Shown here: piece after piece, positions 56,999 to 64,000 of the stretch
How the letters are laid out: every line of letters starts with the position of its first letter
Position numbering within the stretch: the stretch's first letter is position 1
Assembly (NCBI RefSeq): GCF_000526915.1
Contig: NZ_JAGZ01000011.1
Coordinates: forward strand, 62,001 to 126,000
Length of the DNA: 64,000 nt
Direction of reading: 5' to 3'
DNA from: Mycobacterium genavense ATCC 51234
GTDB taxonomy: Bacteria; Actinomycetota; Actinomycetes; Mycobacteriales; Mycobacteriaceae
Notes under the pieces: generated by a model
What the model was told of the DNA's origin: nothing
The model's input: only the letters and a program-made list of their open reading frames with translations
Databases searched by the model: none
Made by a program: the position numbers and the translations under genes

Positions 56999-58288
56999 AT
57001 GACCGTGTTGTCCATGCCCACTCGCGCCCCGGCGCGGGTGGCGACGCGCCGGGGCGTACTGGTGCGCCCAGCGACTCAAGTCACCCACATGACCCGTTAT
57101 CGCGGTGGCACGTACTCCCGCACCATCGACCAGATCGTGTTTGCCGACGGCAGCACCGCGCGCACCGACCTGATCAGGCTCAACCCCAACCTGCAGGCCT
57201 ATTCGCTGGACTTCACCGGCATCGCGCCACATCACCCCTCGCGCTACCGATTGGGATCCTGGTCCGGGCTGCCACATCTGCACACCCGCGGCTACGAAGC
57301 GCAGGTGGACTGGATCCTGCGCCACTCCTACCCGGTGCTGCCGACGGACGAACTGAGTCGGCGGGTACGCCAGGCGGGTCACCCGCTGGGGCGGGCCAAC
57401 ATCGCCGAACACGAAGCTATTGCGGCGACCCAGGCCGCGATCTGGCATTTCACCAACGGACTGGACCTGCACACCCGGCCGTTGAACGTGCCCGTCGCTG
57501 TGCACCGGCAACCGGGCGGCACCACCACGTTCGAATTCGACGGGGAGCCGCAGCTGGGCGGCTACTCGGTGTGGACCGACGCCGAAGCCCCCACCACGTT
57601 GAAGCTGCAAAAGTCAGCCAACGGCGTTGTCTGGCAAGAAATCTCGGGTTCGCAGTTGGCCGTAGCCGCCGGAAGTGGCCGCCACGAACGCACACTCGGT
57701 GTCGGCAGCACGCTGTCGGCCAGCAGCCACAGCGGCGGAGGACGCGGCTACCGTTACTACCGCCTGGTCGCGGCAACCGACGCCGACAACCCGACAATCG
57801 ACTATGTTCACTTCTGGCTCACCGGTAGCCGCCATTACCGCAATGCCGACCGAATCGTGCACCTCTACAATTACCTACTCACCGGTGCGAATAACGCCGC
57901 ACCCGACACCGACGACGCCCAACTGGTCGGTACGGACGCGACAGCCGACTCCGAACTCGTAGGACCGTTCCAAGTGGCAATCCCATTGACGCTCAACGTG
58001 ACTGACGGACACACACTTGTCGATGCCGACGGCCGACCCATCGCCGACGTGGTTGAGCCAGGCCGGGACTTTTACCTTCGTCCCGCCCCGGGTACCCGCG
58101 CAACCACACTGACCGCGACAACACCGCATAACCTCAAGGGGCGGGTCCTGACTGGAGTGGCGCTAGAGGAGGAGTCGCAACGATTCACACCGGTCGCCCT
58201 GACAGTACCCACAGACGTGGCCGTCGAATTCGACATCACCTGGCCCGCCGACGAGTCTTGTATCGATATCGTGGAGGAAGTTTCATGA
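56999..58288 (+). CDS. TQXA/thioester-domain-like protein
   Basis: 429 residues. Residues ~30-160 match a TQXA (thioester) domain: A-T-Q-A-A-I-W-H-F-T (Gln145) and the region L-Q-A-Y-S-L-D-F. In thioester proteins the second region holds the Cys of the C-x-D/E step; here it is Ser69, so the internal Cys-Gln thioester cannot form. Residues ~180-280 look like a carbohydrate-binding beta sandwich (S-A-N-G-V-V-W...Y-R-Y-Y-R-L); the rest is beta-rich. No signal peptide is evident. It overlaps cysK by four bases (ATGA) and is the first gene after the polycysteine leader. Confidence 0.65.
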   Translation: MTVLSMPTRAPARVATRRGVLVRPATQVTHMTRYRGGTYSRTIDQIVFADGSTARTDLIRLNPNLQAYSLDFTGIAPHHPSRYRLGSWSGLPHLHTRGYEAQVDWILRHSYPVLPTDELSRRVRQAGHPLGRANIAEHEAIAATQAAIWHFTNGLDLHTRPLNVPVAVHRQPGGTTTFEFDGEPQLGGYSVWTDAEAPTTLKLQKSANGVVWQEISGSQLAVAAGSGRHERTLGVGSTLSASSHSGGGRGYRYYRLVAATDADNPTIDYVHFWLTGSRHYRNADRIVHLYNYLLTGANNAAPDTDDAQLVGTDATADSELVGPFQVAIPLTLNVTDGHTLVDADGRPIADVVEPGRDFYLRPAPGTRATTLTATTPHNLKGRVLTGVALEEESQRFTPVALTVPTDVAVEFDITWPADESCIDIVEEVS

Positions 58289-59217
58289 GCATCGCCGAGG
58301 ACATCACCCAACTCGTCGGGCGCACGCCGCTGGTCCGGCTGAACCGCGTCACCGACGGCGCGGGCGCGGACGTCGTCGCCAAGCTGGAATCGTTCAACCC
58401 GGCAAACAGCGTGAAGGATCGCCTGGGCCTGGCGCTGATCGACGCCGCCGAGGAGGCCGGGCTGATCAAGCCCGACACCATCATCCTCGAGCCGACGAGC
58501 GGAAACACCGGCATCGCGCTGGCGATGGTGGCCGCCGCGCGCGGCTACAAGCTGGTGCTGACCATGCCGGAGACAATGAGCGTCGAGCGCCGCAAGGTGT
58601 TGCGCGCCTACGGCGCCGAGATCATCCTCACCCCCGGCGCCGAAGGCATGCCGGGCGCGATCGCCAAGGCCGAGGAGCTGGCCAAGACCGACCAGCGGTA
58701 TTTCGTGCCTCAGCAGTTCGAGAACCCGGCCAATCCGGCGATTCACCGCAAGACCACCGCCGAGGAGGTCTGGCGCGACACCGACGGCAAGATCGACATC
58801 TTCGTGGCGGGCGTGGGTACCGGCGGGACCATCACCGGGGTCGCCGAGGTCATCAAGGAGCGCAAGCCGTCGGTGCAGTTCGTCGCCGTCGAGCCGGCCG
58901 CCTCGCCGGTGCTGTCCGGCGGCCAGAAGGGGCCGCACCCGATTCAGGGCCTCGGCGCCGGATTCGTACCGCCAATCTACCGCGAGGACGTCGTCGACGA
59001 GGTCATCGCCGTCGGTAACGACGACTCGATCAACCTGGCCCGCCGACTGGCCCGCGAAGAGGGGCTGCTGGTCGGCATCTCCTCGGGTGCGGCCGTGGTG
59101 GCCGCGCTGCAGGTGGCCCGCCGGCCCGAGAACGCCGGCAAGCTGATCGTCGTCGTACTCCCGGACTTCGGCGAACGGTATTTGAGCACCCCGCTTTTCG
59201 CGGACGTGGCGGACTAG
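58285..59217 (+). CDS. cysK: O-acetylserine sulfhydrylase (cysteine synthase)
   Basis: 310 residues, PLP beta-family. Landmarks: N-P-A-N-S-V-K-D-R (Lys for PLP), E-P-T-S-G-N-T-G-I, G-T-G-G-T-I-T-G and S-S-G-A-A. Makes cysteine from O-acetylserine and sulfide; forms the cysteine synthase complex with CysE. Starts within the stop of the upstream gene and is followed by cysE after two bases. Intact; Rv2334 type. Confidence 0.95.
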   Translation: MSIAEDITQLVGRTPLVRLNRVTDGAGADVVAKLESFNPANSVKDRLGLALIDAAEEAGLIKPDTIILEPTSGNTGIALAMVAAARGYKLVLTMPETMSVERRKVLRAYGAEIILTPGAEGMPGAIAKAEELAKTDQRYFVPQQFENPANPAIHRKTTAEEVWRDTDGKIDIFVAGVGTGGTITGVAEVIKERKPSVQFVAVEPAASPVLSGGQKGPHPIQGLGAGFVPPIYREDVVDEVIAVGNDDSINLARRLAREEGLLVGISSGAAVVAALQVARRPENAGKLIVVVLPDFGERYLSTPLFADVAD

Positions 59218-59219
59218 CC

Positions 59220-59906
59220 ATGTTCGAGACCATGCGGCGAGACATCCGGGCGGCCAAGGATCGAGATCCGGCCCGGCCCACCACGCTGCAGGTCATCTTC
59301 GCTTACCCCGGTGTGCACGCCATCTGGGGTCACCGGATCAGCCACCTGCTGTGGAACCGGGGTGCCCGGCTGGCCGCGCGGGTGCTGGCCGAATTCACCC
59401 GCATCCTGACCGGCGTCGAGATCCACCCGGGCGCGGTTCTCGGCTCGGGGCTGTTCATCGACCACGCCACTGGCATCGTGATCGGGGAAACCGCGGAGAT
59501 CGGCGACGACGTCACCATCTACCACGGCGTCACGCTCGGGGGCACCGGTGTGGACCTGGGCAAACGCCACCCCACGATCGGTGACCGGGTGATCATCGGC
59601 GCCGGCGCGAAGATCCTCGGACCGATCAAGGTCGGCGACGACAGCCGGATCGGCGCCAACGCGGTCGTCGTCAAGGAGGTACCGACCAGCTCTGTGGTCG
59701 TCGGGGTCCCCGGGCAGGTCGTCACCCGTCTCGCCCGCGGCAACGAGGACGACGCGCTGATGCCCGACCTTCTCGGGGTCAGCCTGCAGTCCCTGCTCAC
59801 CCGGGTCGCGAGGCTCGAAGCCTTAAGTGGTGACGACACCGAGACCGGCCGAGTGATCCGGCCGCCCGAGGCCGGGGTCTGGCACGGCGAGGACTTCTCC
59901 ATCTGA
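59220..59906 (+). CDS. cysE: Serine O-acetyltransferase
   Basis: 228 residues. N-terminal helices, then left-handed beta-helix hexapeptides (G-A-V-L-G-S-G-L-F-I-D-H-A-T-G-I-V-I-G-E) and H-G-V-T-L-G-G-T-G, the CysE active-site run. Makes O-acetylserine for CysK. The C-terminus ends D-F-S-I; a terminal Ile is needed for CysK binding, and this one fits. Intact. Confidence 0.95.
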   Translation: MFETMRRDIRAAKDRDPARPTTLQVIFAYPGVHAIWGHRISHLLWNRGARLAARVLAEFTRILTGVEIHPGAVLGSGLFIDHATGIVIGETAEIGDDVTIYHGVTLGGTGVDLGKRHPTIGDRVIIGAGAKILGPIKVGDDSRIGANAVVVKEVPTSSVVVGVPGQVVTRLARGNEDDALMPDLLGVSLQSLLTRVARLEALSGDDTETGRVIRPPEAGVWHGEDFSI

Positions 59907-59987
59907 CGTCGCCTCTGGTTGCTCTGCGAGATACGTTTACCGCGAGCAGCGCTACCGCGACGTGACGTACGACGACGGAGGTTGCCG

Positions 59988-61633
59988 ATGGGCGACGGCC
60001 ACGTGCCCCGGATTCCCATAGCGATGTCCTCCCCGAGTCTCAACCGCGGCGTCGGCTTCACCCACGAACAGCGACGGCGGCTCGGGCTGACCGGGCGGCT
60101 GCCGCCGGCGGTGCTCACCCTGGAACAGCAAGCCGACCGGGTATAGCATCAATTGCAAAGCATGTCAACAGATCTCGGTCGGAACCGCTCCTCGAACAGC
60201 TGCATTACCGTCACGAACTGCTGTACTACAAGGTGCTCGAAGACTACCTGCCCGAGCTGATGCCGGTGGTCTACACGCCCACGGTGGGCGAGGCCATTCA
60301 ACGCTTCTCCGACGAATACCGTGGCCAGCGCGGCCTGTTTCTGAGCATCGACGAACCCGACGACATCGCCGACGCCTTCCAGACGTTCGGGCTGGGACCC
60401 GACGACGTCGACCTGATCGTGTGCACCGACGCCGAAGCCATCCTGGGGATCGGCGACTGGGGTGTGGGTGGCATCCAGATCGCGGTCGGCAAGTTGGCTC
60501 TCTACACCGCCGGCGGCGGTATCGATCCGCGCCGCTGCATCGCGGTGTCGCTCGACGTCGGCACGAATAACGAACAGCTGCTGCAGGATCCGTTCTATCT
60601 GGGCAACCGCCACGCACGACGCGAGGGCGCCGGATACGACGCCTTCATCAAGCGTTACATCGAAACCGCCAACCGGTTGTTCCCCAACGCCATCCTGCAT
60701 TTCGAGGACTGCGGGCCGATCAACGCGCGAAAGATTCTCACCACCTACGGCGACGACTACTGCGTGTTCAACGACGACGTGCAGGGCACCGGCGCCGTGG
60801 TGGTGGCCGCCGTGCACGGCGGGGCGCGGCTGACCGGCGTGCCGCTGCGCGGCCAGAAGACGATCGTCTTCGGCGCCGGCACCGCCGGAATCGGTGTGGC
60901 CGACCAGCCTCGCGACGCGATGGTCGACGACGGCGCCACCCCGGAAGAGGCGACTTCCGCAATCTGGGCGATCGACAAGCAGGGCTTGCTGTTCGACGAC
61001 ATGGGCGACCTGCGCGACTTCCAGGTGCCCTACGCCAAGGACCGCCGGCAGCTGGGCGTGGCGGCCGGCGAACGAGTGGGGCTGGTCGACGCCATCAAGT
61101 TGGCCTCCCCCACCGTGCTGCTGGGCTGCTCGACCGTTTTCGGCGCCTTCACCCGCGAGGTCGTCGAGGCGATGACCGCGTCCTGCGAACACCCGATGAT
61201 ATTCCCGCTGTCCAACCCGACCTCCCGCATGGAGGCCATGCCGGCCGACGTGCTGGCCTGGTCGAACGGCCGGGCGCTGGTCGCAACCGGAACCCCGGTC
61301 CCCTTAACGGAATACAACGGCGTCACCTACACCATCGGCCAGGCCAACAACGTGCTGGTGTTCCCCGGGCTCGGGCTGGGCATCATCGTCGCCGGCGCCC
61401 GGCGGCTGACCCGGGCCATGTTGCACGCGGCCGCCAAAGCCATTGCGGGACAGGCCAGCCCCGCCCATCCCGGTGACTCGCTGTTGCCGGATGTGCAGAA
61501 CTTGTGCGCGGTTTCGTCCGCGGTGGCCGAGGCCGTCTATCGTGCCGCCGTCGACGACGGGGTGGCCACCCGAAAACACGACGACCCTCGGCAAGTCACC
61601 CTCGACACGATGCGGCGCACCGAATACGACTAG
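59988..61633 (+). pseudogene. mez: NAD(P)-malic enzyme, stop plus frameshift near N-terminus
   Basis: ATG 59988 (GGAGG upstream) opens a malic enzyme, conserved through L-T-L-E-Q-Q-A-D-R-V. The next codon is TAG (60144-60146) where Trp is expected; after H-Q-L-Q-S the frame shifts near 60184 and then reads L-L-E-Q-L-H-Y-R-H-E-L-L-Y and the whole catalytic body to 61633: V-Y-T-P-T-V-G-E-A, E-D-C-G-P-I-N-A-R, V-F-G-A-G-T-A-G-I-G (NAD) and P-L-S-N-P-T-S-R. The two lesions separate the first 50 residues from an otherwise intact 480-residue enzyme. Confidence 0.9.
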
Positions 61634-61648
61634 ACGCGAAGGCTTTTC

Positions 61649-62077
61649 GTGACGAGCGGACCGAAACCATTCGAAGTGCACGAGTCGGGTGCACTCCTGC
61701 ACGGCACCAAGGCCGACCTTGCCCCCGGCGATCTCCTGGTGCCCGGCCGTCGGTCGAACTACGGCGGCGCACGCCTGGCGAACCACGTCTACGTGACGCG
61801 GACATTGGATGCCGCGGTGTGGGGCGCCGAGCTGGCCAAGGGCGAGGGCCGCGGCCGCATCTACATCGTGGAACCCGAAGGCGCACTCGAGGACGACCCG
61901 AACGTGACCGACAAGAAGTTCCCCGGAAATCCGACGCGGTCCTGCCGCACGCGGGAGCCCGTGCGAATCGTCGGTGAGATCACCGACTGGGTGGGGCACT
62001 CGGCCGAACAGCTTCGGGCCATGCGCGACGGCCTCGCCGACCTCAAGCGGCGCGGACTCGCGGTCATCGACGACTAG
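61649..62077 (+). CDS. arr: Rifampin ADP-ribosyltransferase
   Basis: 142 residues, the small Arr enzyme that ADP-ribosylates the ansa-chain hydroxyl of rifamycins. Landmarks: H-G-T-K-A-D-L-A-P-G-D-L-L (the active-site His), N-H-V-Y-V-T-R-T-L-D-A-A (Tyr) and K-K-F-P-G-N-P-T-R-S, D-D-P-N-V-T-D. Intact, GTG 61649. It predicts intrinsic rifamycin inactivation. Overlaps the convergent DUF3349 gene by 14 bases. Confidence 0.9.
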   Translation: MTSGPKPFEVHESGALLHGTKADLAPGDLLVPGRRSNYGGARLANHVYVTRTLDAAVWGAELAKGEGRGRIYIVEPEGALEDDPNVTDKKFPGNPTRSCRTREPVRIVGEITDWVGHSAEQLRAMRDGLADLKRRGLAVIDD

Positions 62078-62367
62078 CGCCTCGACTCAATTGCGCGGGC
62101 TGTTGCGACAATTCGATGATCGCCGCGAGCCGGCCCTGGACGCGTTCGAGATCGGCCGCGCAGGGCAGTTCGTCGGCGACATGGGCGATGGCCGCGCGGA
62201 TATCGGCGTAGTTGATGTTCAGATCGCCGCTGGCCACCAGGTGGGTGGCCACCGCGGCCACCGCGCTGTCGGGCATGCGGCGGCGCAGCAGGGCCAGCAG
62301 CGGGTCATAGTCGGCGCGCGGCACGCCCGGCGGATCCGGCGCGAATGACGGCGTCGAACGTGGTCAC
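62064..62367 (-). pseudogene. DUF3349 protein, frameshifted
   Basis: A ~100-residue helical DUF3349 protein: starts V-T-T-F-D-A-V-I-R-A-G, then shifts frame near 62335 to read P-P-G-V-P-R-A-D-Y-D-P-L-L-A-L-L-R-R-R-M, R-A-A-I-A-H-V-A-D-E-L-P and E-R-V-Q-G-R-L-A. Function of the family unknown. A single indel; possibly a sequencing error. Confidence 0.65.
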
Positions 62368-62648
62368 CAATCCGCTCAATAGCACCGGACGACACCACTT
62401 TCCTGCCGGCGTGTGCGGGCACCCACGCGTGCGACGGGCCAACCGTACGCGTCGCTACTTAACTGACGGTGACGTAAACCCGAAGTGCTCTGGACACATG
62501 TCAAATTTCGAACCATCGCTGCCGAGCCCCCGTCGATGACGCCCCCGGACACGCGGAGATCTGGGGGTACGCCCGCTGGCGTATCTCAGGCGGTGAGTTC
62601 CGGGTGACAGCACCGACGCCGGTCCTCAGTAGGCCGGGCCCACGGGTC
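62368..62648. other. Intergenic, no gene recognised
   Basis: No family-like reading frame on either strand between the DUF3349 and DUF2510 genes. A short AT-richer patch at 62455-62515 may hold a promoter for the leftward DUF3349 gene. Confidence 0.35.
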
Positions 62649-63299
62649 CTAGGACAGCTTCACTGTTGCCCCACCTGAGAGTGCCGAATCGTGCAGTTCG
62701 ATCTTGGCGGGCGTGATGTCGAACGGGAGCCGATACTTTGCTGAGAAGCCGGGGCCGAGCGCTAGCAGTAGCGTGTTCTCTTTGTTGATCGACGTCGCCG
62801 CCATCCAATCTGCTCGATATTTCGCGCCGTTCGAACCGATCAACATCTGATTATTCACCTGGAATGATTGCTCCTGCTTGCTGGTGTTCTTCACCGTAAT
62901 GCTCACGATCACAAATCTGCCCCGCGGCTTCGATACCCCTAGCGAGTCCTGCTCGTCGACGCCAGTCACCGTGAATGTGAATTTGCCATCGCTGACGGCC
63001 TGATTTGTCGACCCTGCGTCGTTGCTAGGATTTGGCCGGGGTGTGAATGTGGCGTCGGAGTAGTGCTCGCCGATGTCCACCAACACGGCGATGCCAATGA
63101 ACCCCAGCACCAACACTGCCGCGACGACACCGAGCACAGTTGCGAGTGTCCGTCCTGTGCTGCTGGCCGGTTTCGGCGGCACTGGGGCTGCGGCCGGCGC
63201 ATAGCTAGGTGTCCAGTTCGTCCCGTCGAAGTACCTTTGCATGCCTGATCCGGCCGGGTCGGGATACCAACCTGCCTGTGGGGTCACGGTCAGCACCAT
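62649..63299 (-). CDS. DUF2510 + DUF4352 membrane-anchored protein
   Basis: 216 residues: N-terminal DUF2510 (P-Q-A-G-W-Y-P-D-P-A-G-S-G, Y-F-D-G-T-N-W-T), one membrane span (~53-73), and an outer immunoglobulin-like DUF4352 domain (G-R-F-V-I-V-S-I-T-V-K-N-T-S, S-N-G-A-K-Y). Likely a surface protein; role unknown. ATG 63299. Intact. Confidence 0.75.
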   Translation of the reverse strand: MVLTVTPQAGWYPDPAGSGMQRYFDGTNWTPSYAPAAAPVPPKPASSTGRTLATVLGVVAAVLVLGFIGIAVLVDIGEHYSDATFTPRPNPSNDAGSTNQAVSDGKFTFTVTGVDEQDSLGVSKPRGRFVIVSITVKNTSKQEQSFQVNNQMLIGSNGAKYRADWMAATSINKENTLLLALGPGFSAKYRLPFDITPAKIELHDSALSGGATVKLS

Positions 63300-63535
63300 A
63301 GACGACCAAACCGCGACCGCGCCCCGTCTTCCCCAGAATTGCCAACATGCGGCGGCCACCGCGACGTCTGCGCCACACTCGGGCTGTCCGATGACGGCGG
63401 TCCCGGCAGCTTCGAGCTGGTGTGTATTCGATCCGGGCTGCGCACCTTGTTGTGACTTTCGGCGCCGTGACGCGGGCGGCGAGAACAGGTGCTAAGACGG
63501 CTCGCCTCGATGGGTCGCTGCCGTAGCTTGATGAA

Positions 63536-63640
63536 GTGGCCACCGTCTACCACTACACAGATGCGCAGGCGTTTGCGGGCATCGTCCAGAACGCAGCATT
63601 GTGGGCAACCGATTTCATGGCTGCTGAGTTCAAATGCCTC
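63536..63640 (+). pseudogene. DUF2971-like N-terminal remnant
   Basis: GTG 63536 opens V-A-T-V-Y-H-Y-T-D-A-Q-A-F-A-G-I-V-Q followed by L-W-A-T-D, the start of DUF2971 proteins (usually 250-300 residues). Homology ends at about codon 33; the plus strand continues with unrelated residues, while the minus strand there becomes the end of another gene. Confidence 0.45.
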
Positions 63641-64000
63641 TTCAGCTTCACCGGTCGACCTTGCGTCCCATATAACAAAGATGAATCGTTGGTCAGAGAC
63701 TCGGCTGCTGTGTTGATGAGCAGCTGCGTGCCAGCCTTCTCGACACCGAACAAGATGGACGACAGCGTCTCGCCTGGAACCCGGCACCTGTTGAGGGCAT
63801 CGGCAACACGTTCTTTCACGACTGGTTCACCTCGGGCGATTGCGTCGTGGACCGCGTTCTCGAACAGATCCCGGTGTCGCCGTCGCCGGGACGCCGAGCA
63901 CGCGCCAACATCCGAAGTCTGATCTCGGGGTAGCCGCCCAAGTCGCTAACCAACTCGTGCTTGAGCGACATCAGTATGCCCTGGAGGATCGGACGAACAA
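63640..64000 (-). pseudogene. Unrecognised protein 3' part, frameshifted (runs off right edge)
   Basis: From the right edge the minus strand reads L-K-H-E-L-V-S-D-L-G-G-Y-P-E-I-R-L-R and, after a shift near 63870, D-L-F-E-N-A-V-H-D-A-I-A-R-G and A-L-N-R-C-R-V-P-G-E-T-L. Codon-like composition and amphipathic helices suggest a real gene. No family recognised. Its 3' end runs into the DUF2971 remnant, so the stop used is not the original. Confidence 0.35.

Overview
The window is high-GC DNA from a slow-growing-type Mycobacterium. This is shown by an mce operon with Mce-associated proteins, EspA/EspC/EspD-like ESX substrates, uspABC, rocE/rocD, a TldD/PmbA pair, narK1 and lppP, cysK/cysE, mez and arr. 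The gene order from about 12.8 to 36.5 kb follows, with insertions and losses, the M. tuberculosis Rv2314c-Rv2330c order (from memory). The cysK-cysE / encapsulin / mce arrangement resembles the M. avium group. Many genes carry frameshifts or in-frame stops beside perfectly intact neighbours. Several lesions are base-substitution stops, so I read this mainly as genome decay in a host-adapted or shrinking lineage, although sequencing error cannot be excluded for the single-base indels.

Layout. 1-7.5 kb: a catabolic cluster on the minus strand (MaoC-like hydratase, NTF2-like protein, three decayed acyl-CoA ligases, an unusual FAH hydrolase/metallo-beta-lactamase fusion) facing a zinc alcohol dehydrogenase with an internal stop. 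7.7-10.8 kb: a small decayed accessory island (AbiEii-like toxin fragment, HEPN protein, integrase tail, DUF4145, DUF6602) lying just beyond the 3' end of a tRNA-Met(CAT). 11-21.5 kb: core genes (pmbA, tldD, uspABC, rocE, rocD). 21.5-34.5 kb: a ddaH remnant, a dead Lrp regulator, a palindromic repeat, a sulfatase, an ECF vitamin transporter with a MarR regulator, an ABC protein with a degenerate ATPase, a lipoprotein, a VIT-type transporter and an acyl-CoA oxidase. 34.5-41.4 kb: nitrate assimilation (narK1, lppP, a giant nitrate reductase fused to a diflavin reductase) with two copies of a GlnR-box-like leader. 41.4-44.1 kb: an espACD-like cluster. 44.3-54.1 kb: an mce operon truncated at its promoter end. 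54.1-61.6 kb: a sulfur locus. 61.6-64 kb: arr and small proteins.

The most interesting region is 54-60 kb. A family-2 encapsulin (the 35-kDa MMP-I type) and a cysteine desulfurase with a long disordered cargo-loading N-terminus are transcribed leftward. A divergent, apparently leaderless polycysteine mini-ORF precedes a thioester-domain-like gene, cysK and cysE, which are tightly coupled. This looks like a cysteine-sensing and sulfur-handling system. In this genome the desulfurase has been broken by a 28-bp triplication and by fusion of its 3' end to yrbEB of the mce operon, which also removed yrbEA. The intact cysK/cysE arm suggests cysteine synthesis is retained while the sulfur-storage arm is being lost.
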